DNA of 64,000 bases from Cytobacillus dafuensis (lineage in GTDB: Bacteria; Bacillota; Bacilli; Bacillales; Cytobacillaceae): assembly GCF_007995155.1 (NCBI RefSeq), contig NZ_CP042593.1:2708001-2772000 (forward strand). The letters are read 5' to 3'. The position numbers were made by a program, and so were the translations under genes. Positions 26,117 to 35,463 of the stretch are shown piece after piece. The notes below the pieces were generated by a model that was not told where the DNA came from, made no database searches, and saw only the letters and a list, made by a program, of their open reading frames with translations. Within the stretch, counting starts at the first letter, position 1, and each line of letters begins with the position of its first letter.

Positions 26117-26586
26117 TCCCGTCTTACTTCTGCATAGCTCGTAGGGGTTTCAAATAAACGAACAAATTCTATTCTGGCATCATTATATTTTTCTGACCGA
26201 TTATTAAAAGCATCCGACATTTTTTCATAAATCCAAACTACCATGTTTTCTGCTGTTGTATTCATTTTTGGCAATGTTTCATTCAGATATCGATGATCAA
26301 GATGAATTTCAATTTCTTTTTTCCAGATCTCTTTGATATTTCCAAAATCAATAACAAGACCGATTTCATCTACATACCCGCTAATACCAAATACAACATT
26401 ATACGTATGCCCGTGCAAATTCTTGCATTTCCCTTCATAACAGTGAAGATGATGTGCTGCATCAAAGGTAAACTCTTTGCTCACAAGCACGCGCTTTTTA
26501 TGATATTTAAGATCTTCTTTTTTAATATCTTGGTCCATTTTTTGCAGGTTTTCTACTATTCTAAAACCATAGAAGTCTAGACCCAT
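26101..26586 (-). CDS. queD: 6-carboxy-5,6,7,8-tetrahydropterin synthase QueD
   Basis: 161 aa, second enzyme of preQ0 synthesis, using 7,8-dihydroneopterin triphosphate. The zinc ligands are His in 'FDAAHHLHCYEGKCKNLHGH', which also holds the catalytic Cys, and the Glu/His region 'LDHRYLNE' follows. An N-terminal extension of about 35 residues precedes the core compared with short QueD forms. Start and stop overlap: the ATG shares its A with the queC stop (TAATG). Confidence 0.95.
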   Translation of the reverse strand: MGLDFYGFRIVENLQKMDQDIKKEDLKYHKKRVLVSKEFTFDAAHHLHCYEGKCKNLHGHTYNVVFGISGYVDEIGLVIDFGNIKEIWKKEIEIHLDHRYLNETLPKMNTTAENMVVWIYEKMSDAFNNRSEKYNDARIEFVRLFETPTSYAEVRREWMEG

Positions 26587-27254
26587 TATACTTCCGCTCC
26601 TTCTTGTGACTTTAGATATTTTTCTAACCCATGGTTTCTTAGCTTACACGCTGGGCACTCTCCACAGCCATCACCTATTACTCCATCGTAACAAGTTAAG
26701 GTTTTTTCACGAACATAATCGAGTGCATCTAATTCATCAGCAAGTTTCCATGTTTCTGACTTATCTAACCACATTAATGGCGTATGGATCACAAATTGTT
26801 TATCCATCGATAAATTAATGGAGACATTTAATGATTTAATAAAAACATCTCTGCAATCTGGATATCCACTAAAGTCTGTTTCACAAACACCAGTAATGAT
26901 GTGCTTAGCACCAACCTGGCTCGCTAACACAGCAGCAAATGAGAGGAAAATCAAATTACGTCCTGGAACGAACGTCGATGGTAACTCACCATTTTCTCCC
27001 TCTTTTATCTCAATATCATCTCTTGTTAATGCATTCGGAGCCAATTGATTTAGCAGGTGCATATCTAATAAATGATGTTTAACATTTAACTCTTTTGCAA
27101 TATTTTTGGCACACTCAATCTCTTCTTTATGCCTTTGATTATAATTAAAAGTTACAACTTCCACTTCTTTAAACGTTTGCAATGCCCAAAACAAGCATGT
27201 CGTACTATCTTGTCCACCACTAAAGACAACTATTGCTTTTTCATCTTTTAACAC
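26586..27254 (-). CDS. queC: 7-cyano-7-deazaguanine synthase QueC
   Basis: ATP-dependent enzyme that turns 7-carboxy-7-deazaguanine into preQ0, about 222 aa. The P-loop-like '[16 protein letters not shown]' is near the N-terminus and the zinc-binding cluster '[17 protein letters not shown]' near the C-terminus. I place the start at GTG 27254, just after AAGGGGAGTTATTT; the ORF upstream to 27293 lies inside the riboswitch terminator. First gene of the operon. Confidence 0.95.
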   Translation of the reverse strand: MLKDEKAIVVFSGGQDSTTCLFWALQTFKEVEVVTFNYNQRHKEEIECAKNIAKELNVKHHLLDMHLLNQLAPNALTRDDIEIKEGENGELPSTFVPGRNLIFLSFAAVLASQVGAKHIITGVCETDFSGYPDCRDVFIKSLNVSINLSMDKQFVIHTPLMWLDKSETWKLADELDALDYVREKTLTCYDGVIGDGCGECPACKLRNHGLEKYLKSQEGAEV

Positions 27255-27276
27255 AAATAACTCCCCTTTCAAAAAA

Positions 27277-27306
27277 GAAAAACAGCACCCCAAGATAGAA
27301 GTGCTG
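27277..27306 (-). terminator. Riboswitch expression-platform terminator
   Basis: On the minus strand CAGCAC and GGTGCTG pair and are followed by TTTTTC. It begins right after the preQ1 aptamer and ends just before the queC ribosome site, so it is the transcriptional off-switch. Confidence 0.8.
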
Positions 27307-27311
27307 CTTCA

Positions 27312-27348
27312 TCTTAGTTTTTTTAGAGAGGGGTGCTAGAACCTCTAC
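27312..27348 (-). promoter_or_regulatory. preQ1-I riboswitch aptamer
   Basis: The minus strand reads AGAGGTTCTAGCACCCCTCT followed by CTAAAAAAACTAAG. This matches the class I preQ1 aptamer: P1 stem AGAGG/CCTCT, the TTCTAGC loop, and the A-rich tail ending ACTAA that forms the pseudoknot. Binding of preQ1 should favour the terminator at 27277-27306 and lower queCDE expression. Confidence 0.92.
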
Positions 27349-27592
27349 CGTCTTCCTAACGGGTTTATATTAATTATGGTTATAATAACACAAAATTCGA
27401 CAAAATGTACAAGATTGTCCTTTGGAAATTTGTTGTACAAAAAAGAGGATAGAAAGTGCATAATTTCTACTGCTCACCTATCCTTTTTAATTTATCCATT
27501 ATCATGTCTGACATTAAATATGAATTTCATGTTGATAAGGGTTTTAAGAAATATCTTTACTTTTAATAAAATATAATGAGTCAGTCTCCTAA

Positions 27593-28237
27593 TCATCTAA
27601 TTGATGTGTTTGCAGTGGTCGAAGTCTCTTGTTTGAGTAAAAAAGAAAATAATTTTTTACATTGAGGGATAGAGATCCCTAAAATTGGCCCTAACCCAAA
27701 TGCAATAAACACCGAGCCTATTCCGATAGGACCCCCTAACAACCAGCCTATAAGAAGAACGAATACTTCAATCCCATTTCGTACCCATGGGATGCTCCAG
27801 CCCGTTTTTTCAACAATCAACAGCATAAAACTGTCTCTTGGCCCTGCTCCAAGGTCAGCTGAAACATATAACCCGATTCCATATCCTAGTAAAATAACAC
27901 CGAGCATAAACACCAATGATTCTCCTATTAAACTATCAATTGGTGGTAAAAGCCAATTAAAGAAATCAATAAATAATCCAAGTAACACCATATTAAGAAT
28001 CGACCCTATTTTTGGCCATTCTTTTTTGATTACAGAATAAATCAACAAAAGAAAACATCCAGTTATGATCGACCAAGATCCAATTGTTAGCCCGAATTTG
28101 AGAAATAACCCATAATGGAAAACATCCCACGGTCCAATTCCTAATTGCTTCCCTTCAATTGTTAAAGAAATCCCAAAAGCCAAAATCATTAATCCAAAAA
28201 CAAAAAAAGACCAGCGTAGAAACCATTCATTTTTCAT
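27593..28237 (-). CDS. YczE/YyaS/YitT family membrane protein
   Basis: 214-aa integral membrane protein with five to six hydrophobic helices. Family signatures: 'LGIGPWDVFHYGLFLKFGLT' in the N-terminal half and 'SADLGAGPRDSFML' near residue 130. Function not established for most members; B. subtilis YczE affects surfactin production. It stands alone, reading away from the glycosyltransferase upstream. Confidence 0.85.
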   Translation of the reverse strand: MKNEWFLRWSFFVFGLMILAFGISLTIEGKQLGIGPWDVFHYGLFLKFGLTIGSWSIITGCFLLLIYSVIKKEWPKIGSILNMVLLGLFIDFFNWLLPPIDSLIGESLVFMLGVILLGYGIGLYVSADLGAGPRDSFMLLIVEKTGWSIPWVRNGIEVFVLLIGWLLGGPIGIGSVFIAFGLGPILGISIPQCKKLFSFLLKQETSTTANTSIR

Positions 28238-28406
28238 TATTACTGCTCCTTCATCTTAAAAAATGCTATTCAAATATACCATAAGAATGAAGGGGAATGA
28301 TAATACAATATTTTGCGAATATAAACACTTTTCATTTTCCGGATGAAAATAAAGAAGCGCATTAATTCAGTAAATTCTACTGAAATCATGTGCTCCTTTA
28401 TAGCAT

Positions 28407-29588
28407 TTAGTACTTATGATCAATTTTAGCCAATACAACATTAGCTGCTTCTAAAGCTCCACCGGCATTCCTGAAGTTTTCAGAGAGTCCCGACGCTTTT
28501 TCTAAATAGGTTCGATCCGCCAGCACATCTGCTACTGCTTTTGCCAGCTGTTTTGGCTTATTTCCTTTTAATTTTATTCCAGCACCAAGTTCAGCTACAC
28601 GGTCAGCCACTGCTCTTTGTTCGCTATGCAAAGGAAATAAAACCATCGGAACTCCATAATACAAACTTTCATTCACACTATTCATTCCGCAATGCGTTAT
28701 AAATACATCTGCCTTCTGTAATATTGCCATCTGAACTACTCTGTTTTGTACAGTAAAATTCTCCGGTATCCTGCCAAGAGAATCTATCTCTGTTTTTTCA
28801 CCAACCGACAGCATAATATCAAGACTACTATCAGCAAATGCTTTGATGCAATTTTGGTAAAAATCATTATTTTGATTGAGTACTGTTCCTAATGAAATAT
28901 AGATCAATTTTCTACTTTGTCTTTCCTTAGATGCCTCAGAAGATTTCCTTATTGAAGGACCAACAAAGGAATATTTGTCAGAAAATGTTTCTGCCATAGG
29001 TTGGAATTTTTTTGTTGTATAAACAAGGGTATCCGTTTCATTATCATTTTGAATAATCGATATAAAATTCTCTACTTCATACCCATGGGAACGTAGCGTC
29101 TGTATCTTTTTATTAATTCTTGGCATTCCAGTTATCATGCTCAACATTTCCTTTATACTGCGTTTCATCAGTTTTGCCGTATGGCGATTAAATGCGAAGG
29201 TGGTTGTTGAACAGATGTACGGAATTCCTAATTTCTTGGCAAATAATTTTCCCCAAAAGCATAAGGAATCAGAAACAATGCAATCCGGCTGCAATTCTCT
29301 CAATTCCGTACATACTTTTTCATCTAAAGCAATGGTCGTATCAACAATCATTTCTATCAATGCCGCAAAATCTTTTCCAGCTTTGCGATTCAATTCCTCT
29401 TGTGAGATCGGCGGCAGGAACTCATCACAAGGAATAAACTTGGCACCGAGATTTTCTATTTTTTCTTTAAACTCTAAAAATGAATAGTACCATACATCAT
29501 GCCCTTTATTTACAAGCTCGGAGACAACCGGAAGTGTCGGATTTGTATGACCGTGTGCCGGAATTGAAAAGAATACTATTTTACTCAT
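28407..29588 (-). CDS. MGT-family UDP-glycosyltransferase (macrolide glycosyltransferase/YjiC-like)
   Basis: 393 aa, GT1/GT-B fold. The N-terminal acceptor domain starts 'KIVFFSIPAHGHTNPTLPV', with the catalytic His in the loop AHGH. The C-terminal nucleotide-sugar site carries 'FITHCGMNSVNESLYYGVPM' followed by 'VLFPLHSEQRAVADRV'. Relatives add glucose to macrolides, flavonoids and other aglycones, a detoxification or tailoring role. It follows the regulator gene with only 2 bp between, so both are in one operon. Confidence 0.92.
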   Translation of the reverse strand: MSKIVFFSIPAHGHTNPTLPVVSELVNKGHDVWYYSFLEFKEKIENLGAKFIPCDEFLPPISQEELNRKAGKDFAALIEMIVDTTIALDEKVCTELRELQPDCIVSDSLCFWGKLFAKKLGIPYICSTTTFAFNRHTAKLMKRSIKEMLSMITGMPRINKKIQTLRSHGYEVENFISIIQNDNETDTLVYTTKKFQPMAETFSDKYSFVGPSIRKSSEASKERQSRKLIYISLGTVLNQNNDFYQNCIKAFADSSLDIMLSVGEKTEIDSLGRIPENFTVQNRVVQMAILQKADVFITHCGMNSVNESLYYGVPMVLFPLHSEQRAVADRVAELGAGIKLKGNKPKQLAKAVADVLADRTYLEKASGLSENFRNAGGALEAANVVLAKIDHKY

Positions 29589-29590
29589 TC

Positions 29591-29986
29591 TTATTCCTCC
29601 TCTTCCGTTTCAGCCCTACGGATTAGATCTGCAAACTCTAGAAAACTATCCGTTTTTAAGATGGCAATTCCTTTTGTCACATCTTCCCCCAAAACAACAA
29701 GCTTATCACCGGCTTGAATCTGATACATTTCCCTCGCCTGTTTTGGTATAACAATCTGTCCACGCTCGCCGACCTTCACAACACCGAAAAACTGTTTCCC
29801 CTTAGGACCAAGATGCTCTACCTCTTCTTCACTCATACTATCGGATAATTGATCCAATGTTACTTGAAAAATATCAGCTAACATTTTACATTTATGAATA
29901 TCTGGCAACGCCTCTTCGTTCTCCCACTTCGCTACCGTCTGACGCGAAACACTTACCCTCTCAGGTCTTAATATTGTACGGCACAC
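29591..29986 (-). CDS. HTH/AbrB-type regulator, N-terminally truncated Xre domain
   Basis: 131 aa. The first ~50 residues are the second half of an Xre helix-turn-helix ('VSVSRQTVAKWENEEALPDI'); the first helix is missing, and the GTG start has only a weak ribosome site. After a linker comes an AbrB/MazE-like swapped-hairpin domain ('GERGQIVIPKQAREMYQIQA' plus 'GDKLVVL') at about residues 73-110, then an acidic tail. It likely regulates the adjacent glycosyltransferase. The short HTH suggests the 5' end was lost, so DNA binding may now depend on the AbrB part. Confidence 0.75.
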   Translation of the reverse strand: MCRTILRPERVSVSRQTVAKWENEEALPDIHKCKMLADIFQVTLDQLSDSMSEEEVEHLGPKGKQFFGVVKVGERGQIVIPKQAREMYQIQAGDKLVVLGEDVTKGIAILKTDSFLEFADLIRRAETEEEE

Positions 29987-30176
29987 CTCTTAAAAATTTA
30001 TAAATATGTAAACAAAACTTATTTTTCCCTTCCAATCCAAAAATAGCCTAAGAGAGTTTTCTTAAAAAACCTTATTTACTTATGATACGGTTCACCGTGG
30101 TGTATCTAAATGAGTTTTCTTTATAATTCAAAACAAATACCATAGTTTAATATTTAGAAAAAATTACAATTTATTA

Positions 30177-31439
30177 TTATGATTGCATTGTCAAAGAAAT
30201 AAATTCCATTGTATTATCTACCATTTTTGATGTAATTTTTCTTTCTTTGAAAGTATTCTTAACATCTTTTAGTGTGGGCTTCTTTAACAAATTATCAGTT
30301 ATTTCCGTAGCGGCTCCTGAAACTAAATCAGTTAAAATTTCTATGCCTTCTGGCGCACCTGGAATAAATGAAGGTATTAAGCCAATTCCTATATATTTAG
30401 ATATTGCTACAACAGGCTTGAACGATTGCCTTCTTTTAAATTCGAATAATGCTTCAATACGGCTCAAATTTTTTTCTTTTTGCAATGTATCAACTTCATT
30501 TAACATATGTACAAGGATTTCCCATGTAATATAACTTTCTTTTTGATTTGGCTTAAGTTTAATAACTTCCTTTTTTGAAATTTCACTTATTAATTGAATT
30601 GGTTTTACTAATTCACTAAATTTACTAGCAAAATTCAAATTATATTCCTCACTAGGTAACGATGAGGCTATAGCCTCATTATAACAATTGTCAACAATTT
30701 GTTTTACCTCTTCTATACTATCACTAGAGTATTCATCTTTTCTTGATTCAAGAAAACTATAGTAAGCAGATCTTCTATTATTAAAACTCCCCTTTTTAAT
30801 AATCTCCCTACATAAATTTAAAAACTCTAGATTTAAAAATTCATCATTAATTAATATCTGGCTCTGGGCATTAAATAAGTCATCCAAATTTTTTTTGAAA
30901 CCATTAGTATAAGTAAAATTCCCTCTTATTGCTCGATCGATATTTTGAATGTTATCTATAATTTTTTCTATAAACTCAATATGCTCAGGTTTAACTCCAT
31001 CTGTTTCAAATTGATAAGAATTATGTTCAAGAGATTCTATTATTCTTAGATTTAATTTTTTCCTAATTTTTGGGTCATAATGTTTTAAAAATGGCAAAGT
31101 GGAAAAATCGAAAAAATCCGTTTGATCATCTAACCCATAACTTAATGAATTCATAAAGTAATCTTGCAAACTTTTCATTCGATTATGTCCTGTGTATAAA
31201 GCTAATCTCAACTTTCCATTTTTTATTAATTCGAGGAAATGCCCTTTCATCTCATTATTAAATAAAATATTATGGATAATTTTTGAATCTATCACTTGTG
31301 TTTGCGTTAAGATTGGCATTTGCCCACTAAGTAATAAATAAAACAACATACTTTCCCCTTGTATAGCATTTTTTTTACATTCATCAATATTATGTTGATT
31401 CTCCGAAGTCCTTATAGTATCAAACAGGTCTAAAAACAT
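30177..31439 (-). CDS. Uncharacterised protein, about 420 aa
   Basis: I do not recognise a family. The protein is mostly helical and hydrophilic, rich in Lys/Glu/Asn/Ile. One hydrophobic segment near the C-terminus ('SKYIGIGLIPSFIPGAPEGI') precedes a charged tail. The start is uncertain: ATG 31439 follows a GGGAGAGG-rich stretch, while the frame opens at 31466. It is very AT-rich. It sits between the glycosyltransferase pair and a nuclease/helicase islet, so a role in that islet (possibly anti-phage) is conceivable, but nothing in the sequence proves it. Confidence 0.65.
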   Translation of the reverse strand: MFLDLFDTIRTSENQHNIDECKKNAIQGESMLFYLLLSGQMPILTQTQVIDSKIIHNILFNNEMKGHFLELIKNGKLRLALYTGHNRMKSLQDYFMNSLSYGLDDQTDFFDFSTLPFLKHYDPKIRKKLNLRIIESLEHNSYQFETDGVKPEHIEFIEKIIDNIQNIDRAIRGNFTYTNGFKKNLDDLFNAQSQILINDEFLNLEFLNLCREIIKKGSFNNRRSAYYSFLESRKDEYSSDSIEEVKQIVDNCYNEAIASSLPSEEYNLNFASKFSELVKPIQLISEISKKEVIKLKPNQKESYITWEILVHMLNEVDTLQKEKNLSRIEALFEFKRRQSFKPVVAISKYIGIGLIPSFIPGAPEGIEILTDLVSGAATEITDNLLKKPTLKDVKNTFKERKITSKMVDNTMEFISLTMQS

Positions 31440-31584
31440 GAACACCAGCCTCTCCCTTTTAATCATTAATTTGAATATCGCACTAATTGAAAAACTATCT
31501 TTTATTTTATTTTCTTTTATTTTATTAGATCCACCGTCTCATTTAAAGTGAATTGTATTGTATCCTTAATGCCCTCATTAATGG

Positions 31585-32004
31585 CTAAACCTTATGTACT
31601 ATTAAAATCTGGAGTTCATTCGAAAGCTTATCAAACACTAATGTATCTGGAATTTGATGTGTGCTTTGAACATTTAATAGAATCCTTTGAACCTCAGACA
31701 TTTTGCCAACCATATTAATTTGATTGAGATGATGATGAATAACAAGATTCCAGTAAATGACTGAAAAACTATTAAATAGAGAATCATATTGCAACTCAAG
31801 CTTTTCATTTACATTATATAAGTTTTCAATTAGGGATTTAATTAACACAAATTTATAGGTAGTCGAATTACGAGACTTTGTAGAAAAAATAAAATTAAAA
31901 TAAGCCCATATTTCTTTATCTGTTAAATATTCAGCCCTCATTTCTCCTATTTGAAGCTTATGACTCATACCACACCTGCTCATATTAATAGTCTTTTTAT
32001 TCAC
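31585..32004 (-). CDS. Possible N-terminal remnant of an HNH-endonuclease family protein
   Basis: 139 codons. The stretch 'EYLTDKEIWAYFNFIFSTKS', then 'STTYKFVLIKSLIENLYNV' and 'SFSVIYWNLVIHHHLNQIN', resembles the N-terminal region of a family of longer HNH endonucleases. The HNH and zinc-cysteine part expected further on is absent, and the chain ends abruptly at 'LQILIVHKV'. The frame overlaps the MazG-like gene by 8 bp. I read it as truncated. The family assignment is from memory and only moderately certain. Confidence 0.5.
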   Translation of the reverse strand: MNKKTINMSRCGMSHKLQIGEMRAEYLTDKEIWAYFNFIFSTKSRNSTTYKFVLIKSLIENLYNVNEKLELQYDSLFNSFSVIYWNLVIHHHLNQINMVGKMSEVQRILLNVQSTHQIPDTLVFDKLSNELQILIVHKV

Positions 32005-32320
32005 TAACCTCTATTAAAAATACTTTCTCAAGGAAACTGCCCCTTTTTTCTGCTTTCTGTTTACGAACCTCTTCAAGTCTTTCAATTGATGCGCCATGAA
32101 AATCTGCAAGCGCATGGATGATTTCTAGAACATCTGCTAATTCCTCAATAGCATCTTCATTATTCGTTGTATTCACATACTCTTCAAGCTCCTCGAAGCT
32201 TTTTTTCTTTAGTTCTTTTATGTATTCGGTGTTATCTAATATTTTCGTTGAGAACTTTTTCCCGGTTTTTTCAATGATTTCTGGAATTCGATCTCGGACT
32301 AGTTTGTTGTATGTTGGCAT
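31997..32320 (-). CDS. MazG-like nucleoside triphosphate pyrophosphohydrolase
   Basis: About 107 aa. 'MPTYNKLVRDRIPEIIEKTG' at the start and 'EELEEYVNTTNNEDAIEELA' followed by 'DVLEIIHAL' give the acidic Mg-binding helices of the all-alpha NTP-PPase (PRA-PH/MazG-like) fold. The ATG at 32320 follows AGAGAGGAAG. Such enzymes hydrolyse non-canonical or excess (d)NTPs. Neighbours include a helicase and a MutT-type Nudix protein, which makes a nucleotide-sanitation or defence role plausible. Confidence 0.85.
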   Translation of the reverse strand: MPTYNKLVRDRIPEIIEKTGKKFSTKILDNTEYIKELKKKSFEELEEYVNTTNNEDAIEELADVLEIIHALADFHGASIERLEEVRKQKAEKRGSFLEKVFLIEVSE

Positions 32321-32441
32321 ATGAGATTCTTCCTCTCTTTTATACAATCACTTTCACAATATATGTTGTAGGGTAAAAATTCACCTGGATTAGGTTAAAG
32401 ATACCTGATCCCCAAATACATTAGTGATCAGACAACCCTAA

Positions 32442-35336
32442 TTATTCTGCCTCTTCACTACCTTCAATAATATAATGATAAAGTTTGTTATCAATCGACT
32501 GCTCCATAATCATATTCATATGAACAACCGGCTTGCCATCCTTCATTACATCTTGCTGAACTGTGCTCTTATCAGGCTTCGCTTGACCTAGGTAATAGAA
32601 GTCACTGCCTTCATCGTCATCTTTTTTGACAAAAATATGGAGATTGATATGATTTTCTTCTGCATCAATAATTGTTTTAACCTCATCTGAGTTTAATGTT
32701 CTGTTACTACGCGTATACCATTTAAGAACATCCTGACTGAGAAACTCATCACCATAATTTACACTCGATTCAATTTCCCCCTTTTTATGGTAGGTAATAA
32801 AAATCGGACAAGTATGATGTTTGGTTTTGTATCCATACATCGTAGAGCTTTCGTCATTTTGCCAATTCAATAGTTTACAAGAGTCTTTTCTAGAGTATTT
32901 TTCATACAAAGTCAGTGGTTGTTTACATTCATATTTTTTACTTTTTTCTTTTGCACTTAATAAAATATCCAATACCATTGTTTTGAAATAATCATTTCTT
33001 ACTAGACTTTCATGGATCGAATCATTAAACGTAAAACAATTTTCCTTGAAAGTAATAATTGGTTGATCCCCATATTTTTTCTTAAAGGCTTGGGTAAAAA
33101 ATGATAAATCAAAGATACCTTTGACTGATGCAATTGTATCTTCGCCTATAATGCAACCTTCTTCGAGTAGATGATTAATAAAAGCCTCATATTCTACCTT
33201 CTCTTGCTGCATTAACAATTCCAACAATACGATTTCGTGCTTACGTTTGCCATTCAATATCTCTAACGACAACATGGTCAAAACCTGATTTTCATAGTTT
33301 GTTATAGTTGGTACTTCTTCTTTCATTTTTAATAAAAATTGATAGTAGTTTGAATATTTATCAACAATTACAACTGGATCTATTGAATGCTGAGTGACAA
33401 AATCATAAAGGTATGGCACTCTACCAAGTCTATTTTTGACCTCATTAAAGGCATCCTTTAAGATTTTGAGAGTTGTAAGATTACTATTATTTATGGCGGT
33501 GAAAATCCGCTTTTTTGCAACTTCTTCAAAGTTGATCGTTGAAACACCTTTTAAATAGCTAGTGTCCTTCGTATGTCGGCGAATATTATCTTTGTTTTGT
33601 GACTGATCACCTGATAAAGCTATTGGAATTAAATAGTTATTTTTATAATTACCAATAAAATCGATGATTGTAACGAAATCCTTTGATTCATGCTTACGAA
33701 GTCCTCGGCCAAGCTGCTGAATGAATATAATACTAGACTGAGTCTGTCTTAACATGACAACCTGATTAATGCACGGGATATCAATCCCTTCATTAAAAAT
33801 ATCGACTGTTAAAATATAATCCAAATGACCATTTTCTAATTGATTCACTTGATAGGCTCTATCTTCTTGAGAATCATCACCTGTCAGCGCAACTGTTCGC
33901 AATCCTTTGTCATTCAATGCTTTTGATAATTCTTTCGCTTCTTTTTTCCGACTGCAAAATATTAACCCCTTAACCGTTTCACCAGAAAAACCATAATATT
34001 CAACCTTATCGATAATATGATTCACACGTTCCTCATTAACAAGCTTCGTTAAAATGGTCGCATCATCCACATTTTCTCCATTGATATCAAGGTCAGTCAC
34101 ACCGAAATAATGAAAAGGAGATAGCATATCCTCCTCAAGTGCTTCCTGTAAGCGAATTTCATAAGCAATGTTGTAATCAAATAGCTCATAAATATTGAAG
34201 TCATCTGTTCGTTCAGGTGTGGCAGTCATTCCCATAAAAAATTGCGGTTTAAAATAATCTATCACTCTTCGATAAGACTCGGCACCTGCTTTATGGACTT
34301 CATCTATTAATACATAATCAAATTCCTGCGGATCAAACTGCCTTAATGTTTCTTCTTTTGAAATGGTTTGGATGGTTGCAAATAAATACTTCGCGTTTGT
34401 TTGCTTATTGGAACCAGATAAAATTCCAAAGTCTTCATCCATTCCACCAAGAATTCTCTTAAAGTCTGATTTCGCTTTATTTAAGATTTGCTCTCTATGT
34501 ACAATAAAAAGCATGCGCTTAGGACCAAAACGCCTTACATCGAATGCAGAAAGATAGGTCTTCCCTGTCCCTGTTGCCGAAATAATTAATCCTTTATCCT
34601 TGCCCGCTGCTCGGACCGCTTCAATTTGTTCCAGCGCTGCTTGCTGCATCTTATTAGGGACAATCTTTAATGCATCCTCAATGGCATTCGTCTTATATTG
34701 GGTAGGTAATTCTACTACCTGATCAAAATCTTTTGTGTCTGTTACTTGAGAATAGGTCTTTTCGTATTCCTCAATCCATTCCTCTGTTAAAACTCTAGCC
34801 TGATCCCATACTTCTTCAAACTGACTCTTAAAGTGATGAACGATCTCACCATTTTCAAGTGAAGTTAATTTTACATTCCATTCATAATTTATCTTCAAGG
34901 CATGTGCAGTTAAATTAGAGCTTCCGACAATAAGAGAGTAATGTGTATCATGGTTAAATATGTATCCTTTCGAGTGAAAGCCTTTTAAATCTGTTAATCT
35001 CACTTCTACGTTTTTTATCTTCATCAATTCCCTAAACACTTTAGGCTGATTAAATTGTAAAAAGGTAGATGTTAATATACGACCTTTTACTCCTTTTCGG
35101 TTAAGGTCAAGAAAATGGGATTTAAGTGTAGCTAGGCCGCTTTCCGTAATAAAAGCGACAGAAAAAATAAAGGACTTGCTTTGATCAAGTTCTTCTAACA
35201 ATGTTGATAAAACGTTTTCATTTTTCTTTAAATTATTGACTAATAGCTTAGGCTTATATCGCCCAGATTTATTAAGCTGTTTATCAATAAAACCCTTATG
35301 TAGTGATGCTTCTAAGCTTTGAATCAAATTCTCCAT
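32442..35336 (-). CDS. PLD-nuclease/DEAD-type helicase with DUF3427
   Basis: About 964 aa. The N-terminal phospholipase-D-like nuclease domain carries an HxK motif ('FHSKGYIF' ... 'GSSNLT') near residues 120-145. A superfamily 2 helicase follows: Walker A 'SATGTGKTYLSA' near 255, DEAD-box variant 'LIDEVHKAG' near 345, 'MGMTATPERTDD' (motif III), and motif VI 'FIQQLGRGLRKHE' near 545. The C-terminal third is DUF3427. ATG 35336 follows TTGGGGATTAT. Proteins of this layout are seen with restriction or DNA-repair genes; a role in cutting or unwinding foreign DNA is inferred. It reads into the MazG-like gene downstream. Confidence 0.92.
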   Translation of the reverse strand: MENLIQSLEASLHKGFIDKQLNKSGRYKPKLLVNNLKKNENVLSTLLEELDQSKSFIFSVAFITESGLATLKSHFLDLNRKGVKGRILTSTFLQFNQPKVFRELMKIKNVEVRLTDLKGFHSKGYIFNHDTHYSLIVGSSNLTAHALKINYEWNVKLTSLENGEIVHHFKSQFEEVWDQARVLTEEWIEEYEKTYSQVTDTKDFDQVVELPTQYKTNAIEDALKIVPNKMQQAALEQIEAVRAAGKDKGLIISATGTGKTYLSAFDVRRFGPKRMLFIVHREQILNKAKSDFKRILGGMDEDFGILSGSNKQTNAKYLFATIQTISKEETLRQFDPQEFDYVLIDEVHKAGAESYRRVIDYFKPQFFMGMTATPERTDDFNIYELFDYNIAYEIRLQEALEEDMLSPFHYFGVTDLDINGENVDDATILTKLVNEERVNHIIDKVEYYGFSGETVKGLIFCSRKKEAKELSKALNDKGLRTVALTGDDSQEDRAYQVNQLENGHLDYILTVDIFNEGIDIPCINQVVMLRQTQSSIIFIQQLGRGLRKHESKDFVTIIDFIGNYKNNYLIPIALSGDQSQNKDNIRRHTKDTSYLKGVSTINFEEVAKKRIFTAINNSNLTTLKILKDAFNEVKNRLGRVPYLYDFVTQHSIDPVVIVDKYSNYYQFLLKMKEEVPTITNYENQVLTMLSLEILNGKRKHEIVLLELLMQQEKVEYEAFINHLLEEGCIIGEDTIASVKGIFDLSFFTQAFKKKYGDQPIITFKENCFTFNDSIHESLVRNDYFKTMVLDILLSAKEKSKKYECKQPLTLYEKYSRKDSCKLLNWQNDESSTMYGYKTKHHTCPIFITYHKKGEIESSVNYGDEFLSQDVLKWYTRSNRTLNSDEVKTIIDAEENHINLHIFVKKDDDEGSDFYYLGQAKPDKSTVQQDVMKDGKPVVHMNMIMEQSIDNKLYHYIIEGSEEAE

Positions 35337-35407
35337 ATAATCCCCAATCATTTCCATTTGTTTATACTAATTGTAATACTCTTAATTTTTGAGTGCAATT
35401 TATTTTT

Positions 35408-35450
35408 AAAGCAAAAGAAGCTATCCACGAATTGTGAGTAGCTTCTTTGT
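35408..35450 (-). terminator. Terminator of the MutT-like gene
   Basis: AAAGAAGCTA (35414-35423) and TAGCTTCTTT (35439-35448) form a 10-bp stem. On the minus strand it is followed by TGCTTTAAAA. Confidence 0.8.
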
Positions 35451-35463
35451 CCATTTTTATCAA

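Noticed and set aside
29591..29986. Stand-alone toxin-antitoxin antitoxin (AbrB/MazE type)
   Set aside because: No toxin gene is adjacent; the gene is directly coupled to a glycosyltransferase and has a partial Xre domain, so a transcriptional regulator is the better call.
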